From Paludibacteraceae bacterium (lineage in GTDB: Bacteria > Bacteroidota > Bacteroidia > Bacteroidales > Paludibacteraceae), in contig JAKSNY010000003.1 of the NCBI GenBank assembly GCA_024399495.1, positions 62,001 through 126,000 on the forward strand: a stretch of DNA of 64,000 nucleotides, in the 5' to 3' direction. Below the pieces are notes generated by a model that was not told the origin of the DNA, ran no database searches, and worked only from the letters and a program-made list of their open reading frames with translations. This document shows positions 8,687 to 17,647 of the stretch, piece by piece. Every line of letters begins with the position of its first letter. The first letter of the stretch is position 1. The translations under genes were made by a program, and so were the position numbers.

Positions 8687-10042
8687 ATGCAACTAATTCT
8701 ATTATCCGGAGGAAGCGGAAAAAGATTGTGGCCGCTAAGTAATTACGCAAGGTCTAAACAGTTTTTGCCATTGCTACAGGCACCCGATGGGGCTAAAGAG
8801 AGCATGCTGCAACGTGTTATAAGGCAAATAAAGGAATCAGGGATAGATGCCTGCATTACAATTGCCGCCAATAATCAGCAAAAAGATGCCATTGAGAATC
8901 AGGTTCACGATAAGATTACTTTTGTGCAGGAACCTGAACGCAGAGGTACTTTTGCCGCCATAGCACTTTCTGTTATGCATTTAGCGTTAGAAGATAAGAT
9001 ATCCCCCGATGAAACCGTAGTGGTTATGCCTTGCGATGCCTATACAGGCAAAGAGTATTATTCTGTAATTAAACAGATGGCTGATACTGTGGATAACAAT
9101 GCAGCTGATTTAGTGCTTATGGGCATAAAACCAACGTATCCATCGCCAAAATATGGGTACATAATACCTGAGTTTAGGAGTTCAGAAGTTAAGGAGTTCA
9201 GGAGTTTAGGAGTTAAGGAGTTTGTGGAGAAGGCGGAGATTAAGGATGCGGAAGAGTTGCTGAAAGAGGGGGCATATTGGAATGGTGGGGTGTTTGCATT
9301 TAAGTTAGGTTATATGGTGAATGCCGTAAAACACTATCTGAATGCAGACTCATACACAGAATTTAGAAATAAATACAATTTATTACCTAAAGGCAGTTTT
9401 GATTATGAGTTTGTACGGTCTGCCAAAAATGTGGCAATGGTTCCGTTTAATGGAGAGTGGAAGGATTTGGGAACTTGGAACACACTTACAGAAGAGTTAC
9501 CGGACAACGTAATGGGTAATGCAATATTAGGAAATAAGAATACCAATACACACGTAATAAATGAGTTAGGTACGCCTATCTTCTGTAATGGTTTAAGTGA
9601 TGTAGTAGTGGCTGCATGCCCCGATGGCATACTTGTGTGCGGTAAAAAAGTATCGGAGACCATTAAGGATTACGCAGATAAACTTATTAACCGCCCGATG
9701 TATGAAGAGAGACGTTGGGGTAGTTATCAAGTTCTTAATACACAAGAGTTTGATGATGGATTTAAGGCTCTTACAAAGACCATTACACTGAATCCTGGCA
9801 AGAATATAAGCTATCAGGTTCACCATCATAGAAGTGAGGTTTGGAGTTTTATAGATGGTGAGGGACTATTTGTATTGGATGGTAAAGTAACCAAAGTGAA
9901 GCGAGGCGATGTAGTAAACATACCTGCAGAGCACTTGCACGCAGTAAAAGCCATCACAAAACTTACCTTTATAGAGGTTCAGGAGGGAGGTCCGCTGATA
10001 GAGGAGGATATTGAAAGATTCCCATTTGAATGGATACTTTGA
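8687..10042 (+). CDS. manC: Mannose-1-phosphate guanylyltransferase with C-terminal cupin
   Basis: Makes GDP-mannose from mannose-1-phosphate and GTP for surface polysaccharide. The N-terminal pyrophosphorylase domain starts with the signature LSGGSGKRLWPLS and has KQFLPLL and EKAEIKDAEELL. The C-terminal region has a mannose-6-phosphate isomerase type cupin: RRWGSYQVL, YQVHHHRSEVW and GDVVNIPAEHLH, so the protein may be bifunctional. An unusual in-frame insertion at about residues 163-179, made of KEFRS-type units, is encoded by a short DNA repeat also found elsewhere in the window. The stop overlaps the start of the deacetylase gene. Confidence 0.93.
   Translation: MQLILLSGGSGKRLWPLSNYARSKQFLPLLQAPDGAKESMLQRVIRQIKESGIDACITIAANNQQKDAIENQVHDKITFVQEPERRGTFAAIALSVMHLALEDKISPDETVVVMPCDAYTGKEYYSVIKQMADTVDNNAADLVLMGIKPTYPSPKYGYIIPEFRSSEVKEFRSLGVKEFVEKAEIKDAEELLKEGAYWNGGVFAFKLGYMVNAVKHYLNADSYTEFRNKYNLLPKGSFDYEFVRSAKNVAMVPFNGEWKDLGTWNTLTEELPDNVMGNAILGNKNTNTHVINELGTPIFCNGLSDVVVAACPDGILVCGKKVSETIKDYADKLINRPMYEERRWGSYQVLNTQEFDDGFKALTKTITLNPGKNISYQVHHHRSEVWSFIDGEGLFVLDGKVTKVKRGDVVNIPAEHLHAVKAITKLTFIEVQEGGPLIEEDIERFPFEWIL
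9170..9221 (+). repeat. AGGAGTT micro-repeat embedded in manC
   Basis: Several near copies of an AGGAGTTNAGGAGT-type unit follow one another inside the coding sequence. The same unit occurs at 48521-48549, where it forms the end of a lipoprotein gene. It has the character of an intergenic micro-repeat rather than an enzyme-domain sequence. Confidence 0.75.
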
Positions 10043-10818
10043 TGGATTTCACACTAAATAAATACGCGGAATTGGTGAAAACCCTGATTTCATCGGGGTA
10101 TGAAACCATTACTTTTGAGGAGTATATGAACGGTTCACGTCCAGATAAGTTTGTAATACTAAGACATGATGTGGACTTAAAGGCGAATAACTCATTACAA
10201 ACTGCAAAAATAGAGCATTCGCAAGGTGCTAAAGCGGTTTATTACTTTAGAGTAATACCTGAGAGTAACCAGCCTGAAATAATAAAAGGCATAGCAGATT
10301 TAGGGCATGAAATAGGGTATCATTATGAGGATATGAGCATTTGCAACGGCGATACAGACAAGGCTTATACACACTTCAAAAATCAGTTGGAATATTTCCG
10401 AACATTTTACCCTGTAAAGACCATTTGTATGCACGGAGCACCTACCAGCAAGTATGACGGTAAGGATTTATGGAAAAAATATGACTACAAAGAATCAGGG
10501 ATAATAGGAGAGCCATATTTTGACATAGATTTCGGCACAATGTTCTACCTTACAGATACCGGACGTATGTGGGACGGATATAAAGTTAGCGTAAGAGACA
10601 AAATACCTGAATATCAAGATATTTGGACAAGAGAGGGGCTTGTATATCACACTACAGACCAAGTGATTGCAGCCATAAAGGAAGGCACACTGCCTAAGCG
10701 TCTTATGATAACCACACACCCACAACGATGGACAAACTCTAAACCACAATGGTTTAAGGAGTTAACATTGCAAACCGCTAAAAATGTAATTAAATTCGCA
10801 TTGCTGAAACTAAAATGA
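10030..10818 (+). CDS. Polysaccharide deacetylase-like (NodB-fold) protein
   Basis: A carbohydrate-esterase-4-like protein of about 260 residues. RHDVD (about residue 47) would supply the catalytic Asp and metal ligand, and HEIGYHYEDM (about 97) the His pair; TTHPQRW near the C-terminus resembles the last motif of the family. It likely removes acetyl groups from, or binds, a surface glycan precursor. The start at 10030 overlaps manC by 13 bases; an ATG at 10042 overlapping the manC stop (TGATG) is equally reasonable. It is followed by a FemAB-like gene with a 4-base overlap. Confidence 0.8.
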   Translation: MDTLMDFTLNKYAELVKTLISSGYETITFEEYMNGSRPDKFVILRHDVDLKANNSLQTAKIEHSQGAKAVYYFRVIPESNQPEIIKGIADLGHEIGYHYEDMSICNGDTDKAYTHFKNQLEYFRTFYPVKTICMHGAPTSKYDGKDLWKKYDYKESGIIGEPYFDIDFGTMFYLTDTGRMWDGYKVSVRDKIPEYQDIWTREGLVYHTTDQVIAAIKEGTLPKRLMITTHPQRWTNSKPQWFKELTLQTAKNVIKFALLKLK

Positions 10819-11714
10819 GTTTCTTTCAGAGTGACATAGCGTATGCTTTCTACAGTAGCCTAAAATGTGTTAAAGCATTTAAGGTGACTACAGATAAAGG
10901 CTATGTGCAAGGCTATATTCAGCAGGAGAAAGGTCTGCTGAAGGGTTTCTTTTCACGCAGGGCTATAGTTTTGGGTGGTCCTGTTTTATACCCCGATGCC
11001 ACCGAAGAAGATGTTACAAAATTGTTACAAAAACTGAAACAAGCCACTAAATCAGCCATTTATACAGAGATTAGGGCAGAGAAGGATTACTCTGAATATA
11101 AAGAGGCATTCACTGACATCGGGTTTGGATATACGCCACATCTGAACGTGCTTATCAAGTGTGATACGGAGGAGAAAACCTTTGATAGAATGGACGAAAA
11201 CCGCAGACGACAGATAAGGCGTGCTGCAGAGAGTGGAGTCAGTTGCCGTTATGCTACAAATTTAGATGAGGTCAGAACATTCTACGGCTTGCTGAAAAAT
11301 CACTACAAGAAAAAAGTCAAAAAACCTCTGTTTACATGGGAGTTTTTTGAGAAAATGTTTACATCGGGTACAGGAAAATATCTGCTTGCCATAAAAGATG
11401 AAAAAATAATAGGAGGCATGCTACAAGTATCTACAGACAGTACTGTTTATGATTATTATGCATGTGGCCTTGACGCTGAATATCAGGCGGAAAGCCCTTC
11501 CGCCATAATTTATTGGGAGACCATAAAAAGAGCCATATCCGATGGTCGGAAAATTTTTGACACGATGGGAGCCGGAACACCCGAAATTCCATACGGTGTA
11601 AGGGATTTTAAGCTCCGTTTTGGCGGTGAATTGACGGAATTTGGCAGATACACCTCAATAAACAAACCTGTTCTGTACAAATTGGGGTGCCTTGCTATTA
11701 AAATAATCTCGTAA
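10815..11714 (+). CDS. FemAB/GNAT-like acyltransferase of the polysaccharide locus
   Basis: Resembles the FemAB-related family (Acetyltransf_6 type, GNAT fold) that transfers aminoacyl or acyl groups to cell-wall or surface glycan precursors. Typical sequences are the NRRRQIRRAAESGV block, GGMLQVSTDSTVYDYYACG and the C-terminal GAGTPEIPYGVRDFKLRFGG. It overlaps the deacetylase gene by 4 bases, so both probably act on the same glycan. The acceptor cannot be deduced. Confidence 0.8.
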   Translation: MSFFQSDIAYAFYSSLKCVKAFKVTTDKGYVQGYIQQEKGLLKGFFSRRAIVLGGPVLYPDATEEDVTKLLQKLKQATKSAIYTEIRAEKDYSEYKEAFTDIGFGYTPHLNVLIKCDTEEKTFDRMDENRRRQIRRAAESGVSCRYATNLDEVRTFYGLLKNHYKKKVKKPLFTWEFFEKMFTSGTGKYLLAIKDEKIIGGMLQVSTDSTVYDYYACGLDAEYQAESPSAIIYWETIKRAISDGRKIFDTMGAGTPEIPYGVRDFKLRFGGELTEFGRYTSINKPVLYKLGCLAIKIIS

Positions 11715-11750
11715 TTTTAGTTTAGTTGCTTTTATTTCAAAAAATTGTAT

Positions 11751-11758
11751 TACCTTTG
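11751..11758 (+). promoter_or_regulatory. Candidate -7 promoter element for the sugar transferase gene
   Basis: TACCTTTG at about this position fits TAnnTTTG and lies about 24 bases upstream of the ATG at 11782. A convincing -33 partner is less clear. Confidence 0.4.
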
Positions 11759-11781
11759 CAATATACTAACACCCCTTGAAG

Positions 11782-13299
11782 ATGAAATTATTTTCTTTTG
11801 AAATAAAGCAACTGTTGTTTGACCTTTTTGCACTGGTCATTTCATTCTTTTTGGTGATTTGGATAGCACCGCTTCATGCAGACGACCCAATCAATAAGTA
11901 TGAAGTTGTTTATGGACAGTACGCCCTTGTATGGATTCTAATTGCTTGGATATCCGGTAGATACAGAAAAGAACTTAGAGCACAAACATACGGGGAGGCA
12001 ATGAAAGTGGTGTTTGTGACATCTATAATTACATACGCTATAGGTGCCACCGTAATATATTTATGGTTTCCGAATTATTCATTACTGCTGATTCTTGCAA
12101 TAACAATAACGGTATTTTTATTTCTTGCCATAATTCAATCATTATATTTTGCAATAAGATATGCCTCTGACCCTGAGTCTGATGTGCATCCTATAGACAA
12201 ACGTGAACCTAAAAGTGTATTGCAAAAACCAGGTATCATCACCGATGAGGGCTATGAGGCACGTAAGCAGGCTATGCTGGCGTGGATGGGGGAGAAGGCA
12301 TATAATTGGCTTGATTCACAGATAGATATACACAGTACAAACACTCAGATTCTATCCACTACAGAGTTGTTTAATTTTGAGCAGTTGGAGCCTTATAAAT
12401 ATAGCACCATAGTTAATGTACGCAGTCTCAATAACATACGTGGTATTAACCGTATGTTTTCCATTATAAATGAGAAATTACCCGATGATGGGCTGTTTGT
12501 GGGTGTTTTTAAGGATAAAAGTGTGAAGAAACACGCTATACTGCAAAAATATCCCAAAGGGCTTAATTGGATAGTTTACACTTTCTACTACTTTATAAAA
12601 AGAGTGATACCTAAACTATTCTTAACCAAACGTTTATACTACGATATAACAGGCGGCAAGCATCGTGTGCTATCCAAGACAGAGGTGTTAGGCAGACTAT
12701 ATTATTGTGGTTTTGAGATAGTTACAGAGAAGAAAATAGAGAAATACACCTATTTTGTGGCTAAACGTATAAAGGAGCCGCCAATGTACAAGAAACGCCG
12801 CTACGGTCTGCTTATAAAACTGAACAGAGTAGGTAAGAACGGTGAGGTTTTCAAGTTTTACAAAACCCGTACCATGTACCCTTATTCTGAATTTATACAG
12901 GACTATATGTACAAGACCTACGGCATTCAGAAGGGTGGCAAGTTTAATCACGATATAAGGGTAAGCACCGTTGGCTCTATTATGCGTAAATGCTGGTTAG
13001 ATGAACTACCGATGTTTATAAATTTCTTTAAGGGTGATATGAAATTTGTGGGTGTAAGACCTATAAGCAATCAGTATTTTAATTTATACTGCGATGAGTT
13101 GCAAGAACTTAGAGTTAAGTTTAAGCCAGGTCTTTTTCCACCTTTCTACGCAGATATGCCGGAGACCCTTGAGGAGATTCAGGCATCTGAGATGAAATAC
13201 CTTAAAGCATGCGAGAAGAACGGTACATTCATCACCGATGTGAAGTACATGTGGATGATAATGTACAATATAATCTTTAAGAGGGCGAGGTCTAAATGA
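11782..13299 (+). CDS. Membrane-bound sugar-phosphate transferase (WcaJ/WbaP-like)
   Basis: Initiating transferase that would load a sugar-1-phosphate onto undecaprenyl phosphate at the inner membrane. About four transmembrane segments lie in the first 130 residues. The C-terminal bacterial sugar transferase domain has FKFYKTRTMYP, DIRVSTVGSIMRK, WLDELPMFINFFKGDMKF and VGVRPIS. A middle region of about 170 residues is unlike the usual CoA-binding-type linker and is not recognised. The start chosen is the ATG at 11782; an in-frame TTG lies 6 bases upstream. Confidence 0.85.
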   Translation: MKLFSFEIKQLLFDLFALVISFFLVIWIAPLHADDPINKYEVVYGQYALVWILIAWISGRYRKELRAQTYGEAMKVVFVTSIITYAIGATVIYLWFPNYSLLLILAITITVFLFLAIIQSLYFAIRYASDPESDVHPIDKREPKSVLQKPGIITDEGYEARKQAMLAWMGEKAYNWLDSQIDIHSTNTQILSTTELFNFEQLEPYKYSTIVNVRSLNNIRGINRMFSIINEKLPDDGLFVGVFKDKSVKKHAILQKYPKGLNWIVYTFYYFIKRVIPKLFLTKRLYYDITGGKHRVLSKTEVLGRLYYCGFEIVTEKKIEKYTYFVAKRIKEPPMYKKRRYGLLIKLNRVGKNGEVFKFYKTRTMYPYSEFIQDYMYKTYGIQKGGKFNHDIRVSTVGSIMRKCWLDELPMFINFFKGDMKFVGVRPISNQYFNLYCDELQELRVKFKPGLFPPFYADMPETLEEIQASEMKYLKACEKNGTFITDVKYMWMIMYNIIFKRARSK

Positions 13300-13330
13300 T
13301 GTATTATGTATTATGTATGATGTATAGTTA
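13300..13330. repeat. Short ATGTATTATGT/ATGATGTA micro-repeats
   Basis: A run of TGTATTATGT-type units between the sugar transferase and the Wzi-like gene. On the opposite strand it reads as the ATACATCATACAT-type repeat found at 48484-48511 and 57690-57713. Confidence 0.6.
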
Positions 13331-13351
13331 AAAGTGGAAAATCATTTAATT

Positions 13352-15154
13352 ATGTTTTTGTTTAATGGATTTCATATTAGTAACAGGTGTAGAAAGTTGA
13401 TAATTTTCAATTTAATGTTGATGCTGAACATCAACATTAACGCTCAGGACATTCCGGAGAACACAAGTTACACTCGTATCTATGATTTCTTGGATGAGTT
13501 GGCTATGGATGGCATTATTGATATAAATTCTGCACTGAAACCTTATAGCAGAAATATGATAGCCGCCAAACTTAAAGAGGCTCAAAGCAAAGATTCTCTG
13601 CTGTTTAAGCGTCAGAAAAAGGATTTGGATTTCTTTATCAGCGAGTTTGCCAATGAACTTGACACCATGCCTAAGGCTTACGTTCACTATACTAACAAAA
13701 AGACTTTTGACCTCTCTCTGCTGCAGCCTCAATTCATTTTTCATAATAAGCATTTTAAGGCTTCAATCAGACCTATCTTGGGTATGCACGTCTATATGAA
13801 CGGCAACGGACCTATTCTGAAGCGTTGGTACGGTGCTGATTTGCAGATGGATATAGTTAATCATATATCTATTTGGGGTAGCATACGTGATAACTCTTGG
13901 ACTGGCAAGTATCTTAATAAAAACAAGGTTAAAACCGAGGCGGAGCGTAGTTATATGGCTCGTATGTCGCAGCCTGAGTTCCTGTATAACCTGCCTGGAG
14001 TTGAGTACAAGGAGGCTAACTATGGCGGTGATTACAGCGATGTTAGGGCTGGTATCCGTGCCTACGCTTGGTTTGGTAGCATCGGGTTTGTAAAGGATAA
14101 CTTGGAGTGGGGCGATACTTACACTTGCAGTAACATTATATCGGGTAGGCAGCCTTCTTTCCCGATGATTGAGTTAAAGCTTACACCTTGTGAATGGTTC
14201 CGTTTTGACTACATACACGGATTTATGATAAGTAATGTGCTTGACAGCACAAAATGGTATTGGGAGGAGAATTACACCGATATAGGTGAAGGCACAAAGC
14301 ACTACAGACCTATGAATAAGTATATAGCAGCCAATATGTTCACTTTTATACCTATCAAGGGTCTGCATTTGGCTTTTGGTAATTCTGTGGTGTATTCAGG
14401 TGAATTCCAGCCTATATATCTGATTCCGTTTGCATTCTTTAAATCGTTGGACCACCTTACCACAAAAGGTATGCAAGACAGTGAAAATCAGAACTCTCAA
14501 GTATTTATAAATCTTAGTACATACAATATTCCTCACACTCATCTGTTCTGCTCTTTCTACATAGATGAGTTTAGTCTTGAACGTTGGAAACCAGGTAACA
14601 AACAGCGTAACCTTGTTAGTTACAAGGCTGGTTTTAGTGTAAGCAACTGGCCACTTAAGAATGTGTCTGTAGGTTTTGAATATACAAGGTCCAATATTTT
14701 GTGCTACAAGCACTCAATACAATCTATCACTTGGGCTTCCAATGATTATAATATGGGACACTATCTTGGCGATAACTCTCAGCAATTCTTTGCTTTTATT
14801 AACTATAAGCCTATCCGTCAGCTAAACCTGAATCTCTCTTATACCAAAGACCAGAAGGGTAATGACTATGAGTATTTACGTAGAAACACTAAGGAGACAC
14901 TTAGCCAAAAAGTGCTTAAGGATATAGTTTGGGAGAACGATATTGTATCTTTCAAGGCTCTTTATGAGGTTTGGCCTAATGCCTACGCCATTGTAAACGT
15001 GGATTGGAACTATGCTCGTGGACACAATCCTACATCAAAGCCCATCTTGGGTGAGAATAGGCTTGATGCCAAAGGTTATGAGGACCTCTACACACCATCA
15101 TTCTACAAAGGCTCCAACGTTACCTGCACCATAGGACTCTCCATCGGGTTCTGA
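13352..15154 (+). CDS. Wzi-like capsule assembly outer-membrane protein
   Basis: About 600 residues with an N-terminal signal peptide (hydrophobic stretch ending ININAQD) and a beta-barrel pattern of alternating residues to the terminal aromatic-rich strand GLSIGF. The order of motifs resembles the Wzi family of Bacteroidota, which helps anchor capsule or exopolysaccharide at the outer membrane. The ATG at 13352 is preferred; a GTG at 13334 would extend the leader. It closes the first polysaccharide block. Confidence 0.75.
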   Translation: MFLFNGFHISNRCRKLIIFNLMLMLNININAQDIPENTSYTRIYDFLDELAMDGIIDINSALKPYSRNMIAAKLKEAQSKDSLLFKRQKKDLDFFISEFANELDTMPKAYVHYTNKKTFDLSLLQPQFIFHNKHFKASIRPILGMHVYMNGNGPILKRWYGADLQMDIVNHISIWGSIRDNSWTGKYLNKNKVKTEAERSYMARMSQPEFLYNLPGVEYKEANYGGDYSDVRAGIRAYAWFGSIGFVKDNLEWGDTYTCSNIISGRQPSFPMIELKLTPCEWFRFDYIHGFMISNVLDSTKWYWEENYTDIGEGTKHYRPMNKYIAANMFTFIPIKGLHLAFGNSVVYSGEFQPIYLIPFAFFKSLDHLTTKGMQDSENQNSQVFINLSTYNIPHTHLFCSFYIDEFSLERWKPGNKQRNLVSYKAGFSVSNWPLKNVSVGFEYTRSNILCYKHSIQSITWASNDYNMGHYLGDNSQQFFAFINYKPIRQLNLNLSYTKDQKGNDYEYLRRNTKETLSQKVLKDIVWENDIVSFKALYEVWPNAYAIVNVDWNYARGHNPTSKPILGENRLDAKGYEDLYTPSFYKGSNVTCTIGLSIGF

Positions 15155-15195
15155 TACCCTCCACAACCATTTGAATTTTTTTATATATGCTAAAG

Positions 15196-15329
15196 TAATA
15201 TGTATGCCCCCAGAGGACTCATACCTTCTGTGAAGGTATTCGGCCCTCCCGTACGGCTCTGTGAGCCTACGGGCCCCTCCCACTGTACGTCCGCGTGGGT
15301 GCGGACGCCTCTTTGGGGCACACATATTA
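15196..15329 (-). repeat. Structured intergenic element, copy 1
   Basis: Bounded by imperfect inverted arms (TAATATGTATGCCCC and its near complement). Read on the minus strand it has hairpin H1 (CGTCCGC/GCGGACG), a joint AGTGGGAGGGGCCC, hairpin H2 (GGCTC-ACA-GAGCC within CCCGTA/TACGGG), a joint GGGAGGGCC and hairpin H3 (ATACCTTC-ACA-GAAGGTAT). Confidence 0.85.
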
Positions 15330-15342
15330 CTTTCTGTAAATA

Positions 15343-15485
15343 GGTTTTATATATACACCCTAAGGAGGCGTTGTTACCCGTGACACGTGCACGGGAGGGA
15401 CCCATAGTGGTCACAGACCACGTATGGGAGGGACTCTGACCATCACAGATGGTCATGAGCCCTCCGAGGGTGTATATATAAAACC
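15343..15485 (+). repeat. Structured intergenic element, copy 2
   Basis: Outer arms GGTTTTATATATACACCCT and its exact complement form a perfect 19-bp inverted repeat (15343-15361 with 15467-15485). Inside, H2 is GTGGTC-ACA-GACCAC within CCCATA/TATGGG and H3 is TGACCATC-ACA-GATGGTCA. The first hairpin differs from that of the other copies (CCCGTG/CACGGG). Confidence 0.88.
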
Positions 15486-15516
15486 ATAACTTACCTCAAA
15501 ATGTTAATAAAAAAAC

Positions 15517-15547
15517 TTGCGTATGTGATTAAACATCAGTAAATTTG
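15517..15547 (+). promoter_or_regulatory. Promoter of wbpE
   Basis: TTG at 15517-15519 and TAAATTTG at 15540-15547 with a 20-base spacer fit the Bacteroidota consensus. Transcription would start near 15554, 33 bases before the wbpE ATG and downstream of the two structured elements. Confidence 0.6.
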
Positions 15548-15586
15548 CATCATTATTGTAATCAAACAAACAAATAACCAAACGTT

Positions 15587-16717
15587 ATGAAAAAAATTCA
15601 AATGGTTGACTTGAAAAGTCAATACGAGAAAATCAGAGAGCAAGTAAATTCCGGCATTCAGGAAGTAATTGACACCACATCATTTGTAAAAGGTGGTAAA
15701 GTAACAGAGTTCCAGGCAGAACTGGAGAAATACCTTGGCGTAAAGCATGTAATTCCTACAGGAAACGGCACAGACGCACTTCAAATTGCCCTTATGGGAC
15801 TCGGCTTAAAGCCTGGCGATGAGGTGATTACACCAACATTCACATTTATTGCAACAGCAGAGGTTGTTGCATTGCTTGGGCTTACCCCTGTAGTTGTAGA
15901 TGTTGATATGGACACATTCAACATGAGCATCGAGTCTGTAAAAAAAGCAATTACACCTAAAACCAAAGCAATAGTGCCTGTTCATCTATTTGGTCAAAAC
16001 GCCAATATGGAGGAACTTCTTAAAATTGCAAAAGAGCATAATTTATACATAGTAGAGGACGCTTGCCAGTCAATTGGTGCTGAATACACATTCTCTGACG
16101 GCAGAAAAGTTAAATCAGGCTGTATAGGAAACATCGGGTGTACATCATTCTTCCCATCTAAGAATCTGGGTTGCTACGGCGATGGCGGTGCCATTTTTAC
16201 CAACGATGATGACCTTGCCGCTAAAATGCGTGCCATTGCAAACCATGGTATGGTAGTCCGCTATCATCACGATTTGATAGGTGTAAACAGCCGTCTTGAC
16301 AGCATTCAGGCAGCAGTATTGCTTGCTAAGCTTCCACATCTTGATGAGTATATTGCCGCACGTCAGAAAGCCGCCGCTTATTATAATAAGGCATTTGCTT
16401 CATGCTCAAAAATTACAACGCCTGTTTGCAAGGACTTTACAACACACGTATTCCATCAATATACACTTAAACTTGACGCTTCTGTTGACAGAAATGCACT
16501 TCAGGCAGGACTTAAAGAGAAGGGCATACCTGCAATGATTTATTATCCTGTTCCATTGCACCTACAGAAAGCATATCAGGACCCACGCTATAAGAAAGGC
16601 GATTTCCCTGTAGCAGAGAAACTTATGGACTGCGTTCTCTCATTACCAATGCACACAGAGCTTGATGATGAGCAACTGAAATTCATTACAGATGCTGTTT
16701 TGGAACTTCTCAAATAA
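15587..16717 (+). CDS. wbpE: WbpE-like UDP-3-keto sugar aminotransferase
   Basis: A PLP-dependent DegT/DnrJ/EryC1 aminotransferase, most like WbpE/WlbC, which aminates C3 of the 3-keto derivative of UDP-GlcNAcA. The family motifs are PTGNGTDALQIAL, VEDACQSIGA and the PLP-lysine region TSFFPSKNLGCYGDGGA. Its neighbours encode the matching acetyltransferase (WbpD) and oxidoreductase (WbpB), giving the 3-oxidation, 3-amination, 3-N-acetylation route to UDP-GlcNAc(3NAc)A. WbpA and WbpI homologues are not in the window. Confidence 0.88.
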   Translation: MKKIQMVDLKSQYEKIREQVNSGIQEVIDTTSFVKGGKVTEFQAELEKYLGVKHVIPTGNGTDALQIALMGLGLKPGDEVITPTFTFIATAEVVALLGLTPVVVDVDMDTFNMSIESVKKAITPKTKAIVPVHLFGQNANMEELLKIAKEHNLYIVEDACQSIGAEYTFSDGRKVKSGCIGNIGCTSFFPSKNLGCYGDGGAIFTNDDDLAAKMRAIANHGMVVRYHHDLIGVNSRLDSIQAAVLLAKLPHLDEYIAARQKAAAYYNKAFASCSKITTPVCKDFTTHVFHQYTLKLDASVDRNALQAGLKEKGIPAMIYYPVPLHLQKAYQDPRYKKGDFPVAEKLMDCVLSLPMHTELDDEQLKFITDAVLELLK

Positions 16718-16722
16718 TGTTT

Positions 16723-16881
16723 TTAATTAAATTTGAAGTTCACATCAGTGCTCCCGCACAAAACGCTTCCACTTGGAGGAGCACAGCATTGTTTGAGCGA
16801 AGCGAGTTTGCGAGCACCGCAACAAGTTTGGCGTTTTGAAGGGAAATAAGCACGTTCTAGTGAACGAGAATTTAATTAAAA
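16723..16881. repeat. Second kind of palindrome-bounded intergenic element
   Basis: Between wbpE and wbpD. Outer arms TTAATTAAAT and ATTTAATTAA, then GTTCAC and GTGAAC, pair with each other. Inside, GTGCTCC pairs with GGAGCAC and ACAAAACGC is complementary to a later GCGTTTTG. It does not share the H1-H3 joints of the five-copy family but has the same nested design. Confidence 0.55.
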
Positions 16882-16900
16882 ATTAATATTATTATCAATT

Positions 16901-17473
16901 ATGAGTTACTTTAAGCACGAATCCTCCTACGTTGACGAGAATTGCGTCATCGGGGAAGGTACAAAGATATGGCACTTCAGCCACGTTATGAGTGGTTGTA
17001 AGATTGGTGAGAACTGCAATATAGGTCAGAATGTAGTTATAAGCCCCGATGTAGTTCTTGGTAATAACGTCAAGATTCAGAACAATGTATCTGTTTACAC
17101 AGGTGTTATTGCAGAAGATGACGTATTTATGGGTCCGTCTATGGTATTTACAAACGTGATTAACCCACGTAGCCATGTAAGCCGTAAAGATGAGTACAAG
17201 CAGACAATACTTAAAAAAGGTTGCTCTGTAGGTGCCAATGCCACTGTAGTGTGCGGACACACGATAGGAGAGTATGCTCTGATAGGTGCCGGCACTGTGG
17301 TTACAAAAGACGTTAAGCCGTTTGCCCTGATGGTAGGTAACCCTGCCCGCCAACTTGGTTGGGTTAGCGAGAACGGACAAAAACTCCATTTTGATGCTGA
17401 CGGCAATGCCACATGCCCAGCCACCGGACAAGAGTATAAACTTAAAGATGGTTTTGTTACAAGAATTAAATAA
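16901..17473 (+). CDS. wbpD: WbpD-like UDP-amino-uronate N-acetyltransferase
   Basis: A left-handed beta-helix acetyltransferase with hexapeptide repeats throughout (IGENCNIGQNVVIS, LGNNVKIQNNVSV, VGANATVVCGHTIG, IGAGTVVTKDV). The opening with CVIGEGTKIWHFSHV matches the WbpD/WlbB family, which uses acetyl-CoA to acetylate the 3-amino group made by WbpE. The gene is separated from both operon partners by hairpin-rich spacers. Confidence 0.88.
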   Translation: MSYFKHESSYVDENCVIGEGTKIWHFSHVMSGCKIGENCNIGQNVVISPDVVLGNNVKIQNNVSVYTGVIAEDDVFMGPSMVFTNVINPRSHVSRKDEYKQTILKKGCSVGANATVVCGHTIGEYALIGAGTVVTKDVKPFALMVGNPARQLGWVSENGQKLHFDADGNATCPATGQEYKLKDGFVTRIK

Positions 17474-17498
17474 TAATAGTAATGAATAAGAGTTTGGA

Positions 17499-17622
17499 TA
17501 TACCTATGACAGTGCGTCTGCACCCACGCAGTCGTATAGTGGGAGGGACCCGTAGGCTCACAGAGCCGTTACGGGAGGGCCGAATACCTTCACAGAAGGT
17601 ATGAGCCACTGGAATAGGTATA
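17499..17622 (+). repeat. Structured intergenic element, copy 3
   Basis: Outer arms TATACCTATGACAGTG and CACTGGAATAGGTATA pair except at two positions. Inside are a variant H1, H2 (GGCTC-ACA-GAGCC within CCCGTA/TACGGG) and H3 (ATACCTTC-ACA-GAAGGTAT), with joints GGGAGGGACCC and GGGAGGGCC. It ends 25 bases before the wbpB start and so lies inside the wbp operon. Confidence 0.87.
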
Positions 17623-17647
17623 GCTAAACTATTTAAAATTTAATAAT

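Larger units (their letters stand above)
15155..15586. other. Intergenic region holding two structured elements and a promoter
   Basis: The 432 bases between the Wzi-like gene and wbpE contain structured-element copies 1 and 2 and, after them, a promoter at about 15517-15547. No coding sequence is credible: reading frames here are artefacts of GC-rich hairpins. Confidence 0.75.

Noticed and set aside
15098-15456. Minus-strand open frames across the two structured elements
   Set aside because: They arise from GC-rich hairpins; the predicted peptides have no family features and overlap the Wzi-like gene end.
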